From: Tetrahymena thermophila SB210
Taxonomy: Eukaryota > Ciliophora > Oligohymenophorea > Hymenostomatida > Tetrahymenidae
NCBI RefSeq assembly: GCF_000189635.1
Contig: NW_002476188.1
Location: forward strand, 744,001 to 808,000
Length of the DNA: 64,000 bases
Direction: 5' to 3'
Position numbers and translations under genes: made by a program. The notes under the pieces were generated by a model. The model was not told where the DNA came from and ran no database searches. It saw only the letters and a list, made by a program, of their open reading frames with translations. The stretch's first letter is position 1. Every line of letters starts with the position of its first letter. Positions 51,535 through 63,839 of this stretch are shown in pieces.

Positions 51535-53010
51535 ATGGAAATAGAGGGTTTTTAAAGCTACAGGCCATTTTCTTAAAGTGATGTATCAAATGAAACTTAA
51601 TAATCAGCTAATAATGAATCAGAAACATATTAATTTGACTAAAATAAAAACGAATTAGGCTGCTACAATAGTGCAAACTATTTTATTTAAGGATAAAAAT
51701 AATTAGATTTTTATTTAAATATGGAAGGACATCAAAAAGATTATTTCTAAAACAAAAACTGCTTAGAAAACTAAATCTATGATATGAATTATAATCAACC
51801 TGATACATGTTAGACTTAAAGTCAAATCAGTGACTAACCAGCTAATTAGAAGGATTTAGAATTTAGCTGTGATATAATTAGTAATAAATCTGAATAAAAC
51901 ATAACTTATAACTATTTATAACCATAAGAACTCTAGTGTTGTAATGAAACAGACTAAGAAATTTACAGAGACATTAAAACTAATAAAAAGGAGAATGTTT
52001 TTGGATAGGAAATAATAGATAAATATTAAAATTCTTTTTTTTCTAATCCTCTTTTAGAATTTTATTTTATCAGTGGAAATATATGCGTTATGAATTGTGC
52101 TTTAAATAAAGAATTTACTCATTTTTCCAATCTTAATTCATGTAAAATACCTATCCGGACGAAGGCTTGCTCTACTCTAGGTACTTTAGAAGTTGATTTA
52201 AATAATAAGAGAGGTGGAATTCAGAATTTTGAGTTCATAATCTAAAAAATGCGCTCAGTTTCAAGTTAAAGGGTTTATAAATGTTCTTTAATGCTTGAAA
52301 AGTACCAAAAATTTGTTAATAGCTATTTGTAGAGATAAGAACTCTTAAAGTATCAATAAGTGACAAATTAATTTCTAACTAAAATTGATTCCAAATTTGA
52401 TTAATTTGTTTTGAAAACCTAAAAAATAATACAAGAAATAGCTTAAAATCACCCTTTCTTTTCATACACCTTAAATTAATTTAATTTGCAAAATTTTGAG
52501 ATGGAAATGCGCAAATTCGGTTATTCAGAAGCCTTTTTAGCTTTATTAGGCGTTGATATGAAATAAGCATAGTCATTAATATGGAGGAAAGGTCTATTTG
52601 ATTATATGGATAGAAAAAATATATAAGAAATGCTATTCCAATATATCTCTCATTTAGTAGGTGATAATATAATTTAGCCTCATGATATAACTTTATTCAC
52701 TTTCGATGGATATGAAGTATATGCTGTTAATAATATTAGAGTATTTATAGATAGAGATGCCGAAAATCCTTTCATAGGTATGAATCAAGCACTTTTTGTC
52801 AATGTTTACGATATAAGTCCTAATATGATAAAATAAATTATAAGTATAAGATAAAAAAACAAAGAACTATCACAAGAAAAAATAAAATAGCAAGAAGAGG
52901 ATTTATCCTATTCAATGGAAGCTAACATATTTTTAGAAAAATACTACAAAGATTAACAAGAAGACTTTTTATTGTAAAACAAAAGAGCTGGATATAAGCT
53001 AATTAAATGA
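51535..53010 (+). CDS. Hypothetical protein with PAS-like C-terminal region
   Basis: A single open exon encodes 491 residues from ATG at 51535 (MEIEGFQSYRPF). The first 170 residues are Gln/Asn/Glu-rich and acidic. Residues about 270-310 are basic and coiled. From about 345 the sequence becomes globular: MEMRKFGYSEAFLALLGVD, LIWRKGLFDYMDRKN, ITLFTFDGYEVYAV and MNQALFVNVYDIS. This order (FSxxFL.L.G, R.GL.D, .TFDG, F..YDIS) is like the PAS-like domain of fungal RDS2/ERT1 regulators and of some ciliate proteins; I hold that loosely. No zinc cluster or membrane helix is seen. It may be a regulator, but its target is unknown. The true start could be upstream (see the short ORF at 49898). Confidence 0.65.
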
Positions 53011-53550
53011 ATGAATTAGCTCCACTTATACGTTGTTTTAATTATTTTAAAATTAATTAATTAATCATTTATTACTGCATTATATTAACTTATATCATTC
53101 ATTTATTGTATTTTAAACTTTTTCTTTAATCCTACCAAATAAAAGCTTAGCATAAACTTAGTAATTATTTTTAGAATAATTTAATTGATATTGATTTGTG
53201 AAAATAAATTATAAATTATTTTAATGTTAAAATAATTATTTATTTACTTTCTATTTATTTTTTTAGCTCTTTAAAATCTAATAATACTATTTAATTAATT
53301 TTGTTGTTTAAGATTTATTTGCAGAGAAGCAGCATTAAAATGTATAAAAAGTAAATTAGCCTTCCTTTATAGTTTTTAGATCATCTTATATTAGGATTTG
53401 TAAAAATTATTAATTACTGAATTAAATTTTTTCTAAATTTCTTACAATAACAAAAATAACAGATTAATTAATAAACTTACTTAAAAAAACTTCGTCTAAG
53501 TAGAATATAGAAAAAAAATAAAGACATTCAAAAAGGATAAATTATATTTA
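53011..53550. other. Spacer, no gene seen
   Basis: About 540 bp of AT-rich DNA between two co-oriented genes. It must hold the promoter of the DHHC-like gene, but no motif stands out. Confidence 0.5.
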
Positions 53551-55702
53551 ATGAGTTCTTATAATCTAAAATAATAAAGTTTAAAAGATGATACTGTTCC
53601 ATCTTATGTAAAAACAGAATTTCAAAGAGAAAGACTTATTTATTTAATTATTTTTAAAGATAACATTTATTTAGGAATACTAAATTTACAAAGACATATT
53701 TAATAATGTCTACCTTTAAGGAAATGTAATTATTCACTCAAAATGTATTAAAAAACTGCTATTCAACTTAACCATTTTGAATATTCCTTGGATACTCTTA
53801 ATAATAAAATGTATCTATGTAAGATATTATCTTTTTTAAAATATTTTGATGAAAGTTACTAAAAAATAAGGTGAAAGAAAATATAAAATCTAATATCATT
53901 TGCTGTATCACACATTATTTATCGTTTGGATATTTTTTAATTAAACTGATCAAGACAGATCCAGGATGGATTCCACCACAAGTAAAACATGATTAGTAAA
54001 TGAATTATTATGTCTCATGTTAAAAATTATGAAAATTAGATTTAAGAAAGAATTGTTGAAAACAGGGAAATAGATGAAATACCTACCTCATTTAGTAACG
54101 AAATTGTAAGATTAAAAAATAAATTATATTCTTAACAATATTATAATCAAGATTTAAATTAAATTGATTAAGGGTTTTAATATATACAACACTTTAGTGA
54201 ACTAAGAAAAAATTGAAGTAGTAGAACTATGTAGCTAATGTAAATATTTAATAATACCAACTCAAATTTATTTAAATAATTTGCAAGGTAATATTTATAA
54301 GACATCAAAAATATATCATTGTTATAGCTGCAAATCTTGCATCAAAGATCAATTTTTTCATAGCGACATCTTTTAAATTTGTATCACATCAATCAATTTG
54401 AAGTAAATTCTTTTTTTTAAATTAATACTTCTTAAAATGCTTTGAAGTTATACTAAACAAAATAAATGAGATCATACCATTGGAATCGAAATAAAATGAA
54501 CACTTTTAAAATATTTATTTTGAAATAAGTATTAAATATATGAATATTCCTTTTTAAAATGTCTTCATTTATTTCAGTTCTTCGATTTCTATACACTGGG
54601 TATGTATATACCATAGAAAAACAAACTAAACTCTTTTTAAAAAATTATTCTATTATTTTTATGAAATATATTTTTTTATTAATAAAAATAGATATTTTGT
54701 TGCAGTTTTAATTTGTCAGTTCTTTATGGCTTTATACATCATTTATGAATCAATAGATACTTTTTTAAATGTAGATAATTAATAGTTAATTCAATTAATT
54801 ATAACTATTATTTCCCTTGCTATCTCAATAATAGTAATTTAATTTTTATCTTTAATTTAAACAAAAAATATTATTAAATTTATTTTAATTAATTTTAATT
54901 TTTTTACTAAATATTATATGAATAGGAGTTAATTTATAGTTTTGTAATGATATTTTAGATACTATATTTAATGTTTAGTGGTAAACTAACACCTTTGACT
55001 TATCTTTTTTCAAATTAAATTAGTTTTTTAACTAGGTAAACTTATTGAGTATTGAAAAAGTTCTTAATTTTTATTTAAATTTAATACAAAAAAAGATTAA
55101 AATTAGCTCTGTAAAATATTTATTATGAGCAAAAATAAAGTTATTTCTAGCCTCAATAGATACTTAAATTAGATCTTAGAGAAGCTATTTTAAAAGATAC
55201 TTAAGTTTAAAATATCTATAGATCCCTATCTTTATAATAAACGAAAGAAGATTCAAAAAATTTGCTTAAAACAATAATAAGGCAATAGAGTTAATTATCT
55301 GAAAAAAGCTCAACTACTATGAAATAGTAAGATTAAACTTTAATTAGAAGAATTAACTAAAATTAATAAAATGAAACTTTATAATAAATAAATATACCTT
55401 CTAAGCAAGTAGACATTCTGCCTAAATAATAATTTTAAATTTCTTCAAAATAGGAAGAAATTTGCTCTGCTCTCTATTAAAATTAATCAATTCTAGCTCC
55501 AATTATAGACCATTCTTAATTATTGGAAAAAAATTACCTATCTTACTCAAAATTCAATTCATCTTTAAATATGCTGTAAAATAGAATAATAAAAAGCTAG
55601 ATTTTTTAAGAAAACAAATATCCTTTAGAAGGAAATTTAATTCCACATAAAAGTGATATTTTTACGCAAAATACAACTTATATTGAAAAAAGCTTTAACT
55701 GA
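53551..55702 (+). CDS. DHHC-family protein with degenerate catalytic motif; apparent frameshift
   Basis: The fold is that of palmitoyltransferases (DHHC proteins), which S-acylate membrane proteins. Exons 53551-53607, 53675-53818, 53871-53981 and from 54040 give YKDIFNNVYLQGNVIIHSKC, a helix NLTILNIPWILLIIKC, a second helix, then TDPGWIPPQ, the conserved DPG motif. The zinc-binding core follows (CSQCKYL..SKIYHCYSCKSCIK), but DHHCPW is replaced by FFHSDI: the catalytic Cys is Ser. Further exons carry NRNKMNTFKIFIL and two more helices (about 54706-54860); the soluble Gln-rich tail ends at 55700-55702. Within exon 4 the frame shifts by one in an A-run (54207-54212): one base fewer would join IQHFSELRK to VVELCSQC. 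Either a sequence error or the gene is decaying. If expressed it would be a pseudoenzyme. Exons after 54400 are approximate. Confidence 0.6.
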
Positions 55703-57129
55703 TTGGTTACTTTATTTTAGATCACTTAAAATTTATTATTATATATACAAATATTTATTTAATCATATGTAATTTTTTTAAAAATTAAATATTTTTATAT
55801 GTTTATTTCATTCCTTCATCAAAATATTTTAATTTTAAAATTTTTATTTCTTTCAAAAATGATTCAATCATTTCTCCATCTTAAAAAATAGTATTGAATA
55901 TTTTAACATCTTTTAATTAAATTACGAATAGTGTTATTTTTTACATTTAAATTTAAAATATTCAGATTATACTATTTGATACCATATTTATTTTTCTTAA
56001 TAAAATTTGAATTAAATACAGAAATGAGCAGGTTTTATTTAGTAATATAATCAAGTTGATCATTTCGTGTATTTCCATTTTATTGTATATCAAAAACATA
56101 TTAACTTTTACTTGAATTATCAATTTTATTAAATATCAAATATGATATTTTGTCTATTTTTTGCATAGAAAAATTTTACTCACTTTATTTAACAGCTAAA
56201 ATTCTATTTTAACTTGATCAAAAATACATTAATTAAATTTTATGAATAAAATATATTTTTAGTGTTTTACTATTTATTCTAGAGTCAGGTAACTGAAATA
56301 TATTATTTTTGATGCAAATATAATACTTGAATAAATAAAGTACTATTTATTCAATAAACATAAAAATAGTATGTATATATATATATGGGATCAATTAATA
56401 TTTAAAATTTTTTTTCTAATTTAAATTAACAAAAATTTCTAATTTTGAAAAATAAATATATCTTATTTTTAAAGTATCAATTTATTTTTAAATTTTATTG
56501 TAATAGTTTTTTAAAAAATGGCTCGGATTAATTTAAAAAAAAATTGCTAAATTATAAAAACTAAAAATTGATTAAAATTAATTTGCAAAAATAATTAGGG
56601 AGTAAAAGTTGTCAGTTAAAATAAGAAAAATGCGCCAAATTTTTTTTCGTAGAATTCGTATTTAAAGCTAGCTGTTTCAATGTAGATGTCTGAAATCAAA
56701 AATAAATCAATGTTTTGACAAAGATTTAAAGAAAAGAAGGTTTTTTTCTTTTCGTTTTTCTTATTTTAAAAATAAATATCAAATTGAATGAAAAACAAAA
56801 ATTTTAATATTCAACGAATATAGATAGATAGATTGATTGATTGAATAAATGAATGATAGCTAGCTGCAAATAAATAAGAAAATATTAAAATTCATTCATT
56901 TTTATTCATAAAATTATTGAATAAATATTATTTACATATTATTTTAACATTAATTTTGATTAAGATTTTGCATTGAAGGTATTGTATTCTTTAAAAGGTG
57001 TTTTGTCTTTATAAGTATTTAATTATTTTCTCATTTAACCTACAAAAAAAAAGCAAACAAAAAAATAAAATCAGTCAAAAAGCAAACTTATTATTTAATT
57101 ATTAGAAGGAGCTAGCGCTATTTGTTGCC
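55703..57129. other. Spacer upstream of the APC/C activator
   Basis: AT-rich. The last 500 bp are somewhat richer in G+C and contain an E2F-type octamer (56632-56639) and a GATAGATAGATTGATTGATTG run near 56822-56844. No exon is seen. Confidence 0.5.
56632..56639. promoter_or_regulatory. E2F-type site upstream of the Cdc20/Cdh1 gene
   Basis: GCGCCAAA is the reverse complement of TTTGGCGC, an exact match to the core E2F consensus TTTSGCGC. It lies about 490 bp before the ATG of the APC/C activator gene. Five G/C in eight bases is rare by chance here. Binding is inferred. Confidence 0.5.
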
Positions 57130-59091
57130 ATGTTTTGGAAGGATGAAAACGTTTTTAAAAATAAGCATTCAGTAGGAAACAATCCACTCTTTGGTGGTAA
57201 AGAAAAGCCTGCTTAGTCAGTAATAAATACTTCATTTTCTAGTTTCTCCTTTTACTGTAAAAGGAGTGTTTGATAACATTACGCTCTTTTAATTATGCCC
57301 AATTATTAAAAGCTTCAATCTTTTGGACGTTCCAATCAATGATCGACTTACAAAAGGAGGCGAATATTAAAATAGAAGTGGCTGATTAAAGGAGTTTGTT
57401 TAAACATTCTATTAAATGGCTCTTTAATAAATCTTATGACATTTTTGTTTTTTTATATAAAGGATTGTAGATTTATCCCAAGTAGAAGAGGAACTAACAC
57501 ATCTTACAATTAATATTTACTCAAAGAGAATATCAACACATAAAACATCATAAATTAAAACGGTTCATGCATTTCCTAAAACTTTGAAACATCTTCTCAA
57601 ACTTCATCAACAACAGCTACTACTCAAAGCAGCTTTTTCCACTTCGGTACCTCAGGATCAGGCAATATTTTCAATCAACAATAAAGCTAACAACAATCAG
57701 GAGTAATCAATTCTGATGAATAAACTACTAACAGCAATTAGTCTATGATTCATAATGCTAGTTCATCCTCTTCCACTTAAACTTCAGGTATAAATAGCAG
57801 TAATCTGAATATTAGTTACTGCAATAGCAGCGTAAACTCATACCAGAAGCTGATGGAAGACTGCCTCTTTTAGCAGGAAAAGAAAAATCAAAAAAAAAGA
57901 GTGTTAAATTTTAGAAGTGAATCAGACATGCCAATTCCTTTGGACAAGTGCATTAGTAAGACTTTTGAGTAAGCAAATCAACAATTCATGGAAACAAATA
58001 AAATAATGAGATATATTTCTCCTATGCCAGAAAGAATACTTGATGCACCTTAACTTAGCGATGATTACTACCTTAATTTAATGGATTGGGGAGACAGTGG
58101 TACTGACAATAAAGGCACTTTAGCAATATGTCTTGGAAGCGAAGTTTATTTATGGGATGAATATGAAATCATAAACCTTTTTAAGGCTAATTAAAATATT
58201 TAGGCTACTAGTGTCAGCTGGATGAATTTAAAAAAGAAAAATTGCTTGGCCGTTGGCTTCTCTGATAATACAATATAGCTTTGGGATACTGAAAAGTGCA
58301 TTCCATACAGAATTCTCAAAGGTCATACCGGTAGAGTATCTTCACTATCCTGGAATAATTACATATTGTCAAGTGGAAGCAGAGACACTTAAATAATTAA
58401 TCACGACATTCGTTAAAAAAATAATATAATAAAGCGCTTTTAAGGCCATGAATAGGAGGTATGTGGATTAAAGTGGTCTCCCGATGGTACTCAGCTAGCT
58501 TCAGGAGGTAACGATAATACACTCAGAATTTGGGATATTAATTATGCTTAAAATAATATCAACAACAATAACACCTCTAGTTCAAGTAGTTAGAGTGCTT
58601 CTCCAAGTTATCAGCGTGCCTGTTTTTATAATCACAAAGCAGCTGTAAAGGCTCTAGCATGGTGTCCTTGGTAAAAAAATCTTTTAGCAAGTGGAGGGGG
58701 AACCTAGGATAAAACAATTAAGTTCTGGAATACTGATAAAATGGAATTAGTCAATTCAATCAACTGTGGTAGTTAGGTATGCTCAATTTTATGGAATCCT
58801 TAGGACAAAGAACTCATAAGCTCTCATGGGTTCTAAGATAACTAATTGATTGTTTGGAGTTACCCATCGATGCAGAAAATTACTGAGTTACATGGACATA
58901 CAAATAGAGTGTTACATATGGCGCTTTCTCCAGATGGTTCTACCGTATGCTCAGCCTCTTCCGACGAAACCTTAAGATTTTGGAAGGTCTTCCCTGGTTC
59001 TAGATATGATAGACATGATTATGATGACTCGAATCCGTTCACAAAACACAAAAGAGATGGATTATCTTCATAAAATCTATTCATCAGATGA
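57130..59091 (+). CDS. Cdc20/Cdh1 (fizzy-related) APC/C activator
   Basis: Exons 57130-57219 and 57463-59091 give 572 residues; the 243-bp intron is phase 0. Cdc20/Cdh1 proteins bind the anaphase-promoting complex and recruit D-box and KEN-box substrates for ubiquitination. The C-box is DCRFIPSR (31-38), right after the intron; the FIPSR form is more typical of Cdh1 than Cdc20. A Ser/Gln-rich linker (about 60-180) follows, then [20 protein letters not shown] (about 217-236), the family signature before the propeller. Seven WD40 blades follow ([54 protein letters not shown]). The protein ends LFIR: the C-terminal Ile-Arg tail that docks on APC3. Part of the intron (57240-57420) is unusually G+C-rich and could hold an alternative exon. 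An E2F-type site lies upstream. Confidence 0.93.
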
Positions 59092-60848
59092 GAGAATTTT
59101 TAAAATACTTTTACAATTTCTCATTTCTTCTTTTAATGTAGTTAAACTATTTCCTTTCTTTGAGCTTATCATCACAATAATAAACCAAAATTGTATCAAA
59201 TGAGATAATGTTTTTCCATACTATATAAAATCAATTAAACAAAAAATAATATGGGAAATCAACTCAGAGTAAGAATGGTTTTTATTTGAAATAAATACCA
59301 TTTTAAAGAGTCTATGATTATGATTGAATTAAATTTTCAGTCAAAGCTGATAGATTTTCTACATGAAAAAATAAAAATTTTCATTAACCTTAATTAAAAT
59401 TATAATTGTGAGTATAGTAAAAAGAAAAGGAATAATAAATAACTCTGCAAGTCATTTAAGTATGAGAAATAAGTAGAAATTAAAGTAATTAATGCTAAAA
59501 CTCTTCAAAGCAATAAACAAAAGAGAAATTCAATAATAACAACAAAAGCAGTAATAAATTAAAAAATAATTAATTCAAAAAACAATATAAAAACTAATTA
59601 TTAACTATATTATTATTAATCAAACAAATTATATAAAACATAAATAACTAAATAAATAAATTAATCTATTCTAATTAATTTGGTATTATTTTAATAGTCT
59701 ATTAATGGAAAGTCTTTCATAACCATTTTAGTTAATCTTTTTATTTTTAATTAGAATATATATTGAATATAAATCAACATATGTATTCATTCATTCCTCT
59801 CTTATAAATATTTAATTCATCAACTAATAATTCATTTTACATCCAAAATAAAATTTTTCAAATATAAAATTCATTTTTTTAATTACTAAATATATTTTTT
59901 GTAACCTAAAATCTATTAATTAAATTATATAAAATAAATAAACTTTTTTGATCCAAAATTTTTGTTAAATTTATTTTAAAAACATTTTTATTGCTTTCTA
60001 TTTTCAAAAGTTTTTTAAATAAATTTGTTATTTTATTGATTTTGAACAATTATCCACCTATAATTAATATTAATTTCTTCATATTAAATATTGTTAAATA
60101 TAAATTTATGAATTGATATTTTCAATTTTTATCTTTTAATCAAATTAACAAAATAAAAAATTAAAATGTATCTTTTTTTCTTATTTTTTTCAAAGTAGAT
60201 TCATATTTTATATGATTTAACAATTTATTTTAATAAAAGATTAGAAAGAGTTAGAATTAATTTTGAAATTGATGTAAGAATTTATCAAGATTAGTTAAAT
60301 TAGCAAATACGAATATAAAGAATTAATGTAGTGTGTTTTTTGTTTATTTATAGCAAGAGCTAAATTAATATAAATCAGTTAAAATATTATGTTATTAATT
60401 TGTAGATAATTAATTTTATTAATTTACTCAATTTGAATCAAGCAATGTATGTATGTGTTTTTATATTTAGATATAATATTTTATAAAAATAGTAGTATAT
60501 TGTATTTGATTTGATTGGTTAATCATAATCATATCATCGTCTCCATAATATTTTTAAAGCTAGTCTTAAAATGTTCTTTGTTGAAAACCTTAAATTATAT
60601 TTAAAAAACTGTCAAACATCTAACAAAAAGTAAGCTTCCCTTTTAAATATCACACTAAGCCAAAATTATTAAGATGGATTCTTTATTTATTTGCTTTTAA
60701 GATACCATACTTGCTATATAAGTAACCTTAATCTTGATTTATTCTAAACAAATTTATTAAGTCATTAACCTTGTTTATTATATTACTTTTAGATTATATA
60801 ACTAAATTCTATTGATTTTTAATTTATTTTATTAGTTAGCTCAACTAA
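59092..60848. other. Convergent spacer, no gene seen
   Basis: The 1.75 kb between the stops of the APC/C activator (plus) and the RRM protein (minus) is AT-rich and frame-broken. An open frame at 59006-59203 overlaps the end of the APC/C activator in another frame and is not a gene. Confidence 0.55.
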
Positions 60849-62264
60849 TCAATCGTCAGCTTCAATGACAGTTTTACCATCAACGATTGCTTTCTATTAA
60901 TAAAAAATAAAATTAATAATTTGTTTTAATTTATATTTTATTACGAATCCTGGGAATTCATAATCTATTCCAAGCTTCTTCAAGTTGTCTCTTTTCTTTT
61001 CTTCGTTTTTAAGTAATTTTTCTACTCCCTTTTTAACTTCTTCAGGATCTTTTTCCTACAAGTTAAATAAAAATGTAAAAGTTTAAAAAAATCCAAAATA
61101 ATTATTGAATAATTGCTTGTTGTGAAAATATTTACTGAATTCTTTTATTTAATGAAGATACGTTTCCAGTTAATGAACTTGAATTATTTCTTTCCATATT
61201 TAAAGCTGAAGGGGTTCTTTTAGTCTTGTTGCAAGACATGGACTTCTAAAACTTTACCTAAAACCATATGACCATTCATAGCCTTTGCAGCAATAGCAGC
61301 AACTTCTGGTTGTTCAAATTAAATGAAGGCAAAACCTTTAGATCTGGCAGTCTATGTTATATTTAAATAAATATTTTAAATAAAATTATTAAAAATTTTC
61401 TAAATAATTTTGAAACAAATAATTCCAAAATTTAGCTATTATTATTTTTGCTATTGAAGCTAAATTCTACAAAAAAGAACAATAAAAGAAATCGAAGATA
61501 ACATTAATGTTTTTAAGTAGAAAACTGGAATAAAGCTGCTAATTTCTACTTATTAATAGATAATATCTAAATTATTGGAAAGGCAGTGGATAAATATTAT
61601 GATTATTATGTGTTTTTTGTACTTAAAATAAAAAAATAGGAAATTAAACAAATAATTTTATGCTAACCTTTCTACTTCTAGCAACTTTAATATTAACGAT
61701 GGTACCATATTGTTCAAAATAAGTCTTTAATTATTCTTCAAGCAAACCATAAGGCAAGTGACCTACGTAGATTGTGCAATTCTGTTAATAATTTAAAAAA
61801 ATGGTTTTATAAACAAATATGAAAAAATATTGTTATTGATCTAAAAATTTAACTGGACTTGATCAATATATATTGATTGTAATGTGTTTAATTACTTATG
61901 GAGTATCTTTAATAGGAACTCTATTAGCTTTATCTTCTAATCTCTTGACAGCCTTCTTCAAAGCGTTTTAATCGACCTATTTCTTCTTGACGAAAGCTAA
62001 TGAATCTTTAACGTTATCTCTTAATTGAACGAGAGGTTCAGTGGAGACGGGCTTCTTTTCATCTTTGCTTTTTTTTTCACCATCTTTCTTAATGACAGCT
62101 TCTTTAGTTAATTTTGCAATCTTCTTGGTAGGACCGATCTTAATTTGAGAATCCTTAACTTATTTTTCATCCTTCTTATGTTTTTTTTGTTACTTCATGG
62201 TCTTCTTTTCTTTTTTATCCTTATTCTAAACAGCAGGCTTCTTCTTATCTAATTGTTTTCCCAT
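60849..62264 (-). CDS. Nucleolar RRM protein, NIFK/Nop15 type
   Basis: Five exons (62264-61896, 61781-61668, 61351-61136, 61055-60945, 60893-60849) join in phase to 284 residues. The first 90 residues are Lys-rich, a nucleolar-targeting type of sequence. An RRM fills about 124-200: RNP2 is TIYVGHLPYG and RNP1 is SKGFAFIQF. The YVGHLP form and the following NPFSFKYGKKQFKFINWKRI (about 215-234) are marks of yeast Nop15 and human NIFK, which bind pre-rRNA ITS2 and are needed for large-subunit maturation. The C-terminus has a Glu/Lys helix and IDYEFPGF, also seen in that family. One intron starts GTTAGC rather than GTAA, which is unusual here. Its codon use (many AAG, GTC, ATC) suggests high expression, as expected for ribosome biogenesis. 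Confidence 0.9.
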
Positions 62265-63839
62265 TTTTGAATTTGAAAGTAGTTTATTTTGTTTGTGTCT
62301 TTCTTTTTTGATTGATGCTTAAATATTTTTGTTTATTTGTATTAATATATAAGTGTATATGCAGATTTTAACTAAATATATCTTTTATATATTTATGTAT
62401 GTATATATAAATAATAATATCAATAAATCAATATGTATATATGAATGTATGAATGTATGTATTCGTTGTTTGGTTTTTTATTATTACTATTATTTATTAT
62501 CCCTTCATTTCTTTCATTATGAAAAAGCTTTAAATTATTTCTTCACTTTTTTTGGCTAAAACACTTTGCAATATATTTAGTCCTATTCATAGCTACATAT
62601 AAATCTCTCCTACTTGCTACATCATCTATACTCCTTTTTTCATTTTATTTATTATTCAATAATATTCAATCTTTATTGTCATTCCTTTATTATAATCTTA
62701 TTTAGTTATCTATTTATTTTTCCCATTTAAGTGATTAATTCTCATTCAAAGTTCATTTTTGAAGTAAACTTAGCAAATAAATTATTAATTTATCTAAGAC
62801 AGTATGTATGCAAATAAATATTTTAAATTCTAAATATTAATATTTTTTTAGAATTAATTTATTTTAAATAATAATAAAAGTTAAAATATTTTAATATTAA
62901 ATTTATTTTAAAATATTTAAAACTTACATATTTTTAGTTTGAATTAAAATATTTATTATCTATGATTGTAGTTGTTGCTATAAATTGTAATGTTGTTCAT
63001 TAATTTTTATTTTTTAAGATCTATTTAATGAATACTAATTTTTTAGTAAGATATATTAATTAATTTATTATTCTTAAATTATTTTATTCCAAACAAAGCT
63101 TACAATTTTTAGTTTTAGAAATTTATAAATTGAGCTTATATAGTAAGATATACATAATACCTCAATTATTTTTGGCTTTAGTAAACATAGGTTATTTCAG
63201 AACTCATTAAATATTGAATATCTGGCTTTTTTTGAAGTAACAATTAAAAGTAACAACGAAATATTTTGATAGTAAGAGTTTGAAAGATATGTTAGTACTA
63301 AAGCTCTTAAGAACCTTTATCCTAATAATAGCAAAATTAGTTTATATATAAGACAAATACAAAAAATATAAAATGACCTCTAAAATTCCATTTATTTTAT
63401 TGAATTTTTTATTTTTAGGTTTAATGAAATTACATAATATGAATAAATATGGTACACTTCTAAATACTTGAATGAGTAAGGCTATTATAAGATAGAGGAG
63501 TTTAGAATGAGAGAACAAATTTTTATTTTAAATAATTTTTTATTACAAGCATCAACAGTGATGCACTTGATAAATAATTTGATGATTGTTCAAAATATAA
63601 TTTGCTTTTTTATTCAAAAAGTATACAGAATAATCCCTGAAGTACATATTCAATCTCTCTTTATTCTTTATAAAATAAGTGACTATTTACGATAGCACAA
63701 TTAATTCTGCTATTATAAAATAAACAAATATTAATTTATTAGAAGAAAAAACTAATTAATTTTTTAAGTAACAGTAAGTAGCAAGCAAGAGAAAAATATA
63801 TTTAAAGTAACAACAAATAAAAAATAGAGAAAATAACAG
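62265..63839. other. Divergent spacer with a possible gene fragment
   Basis: The region near 62340-62470 has ATGTATGTATATA-type simple repeats. From about 63265 to the PH-gene start one plus-strand frame has no TGA and reads QEFERYVSTKALKNLYPNNS, IRQIQKIQNDLQNS and RFNEITQYEQIWYTSKYLNE, then becomes Ile/Asn-rich. The early part looks like coding sequence (helical, repeat-protein-like), but no start codon or clear exon ends are visible. It may be a relic or an exon fragment. Confidence 0.3.

Noticed and set aside
62353-62559. Plus-strand frame with Ile/Tyr/Cys-rich repeats
   Set aside because: It comes from TATG/TATA simple repeats.
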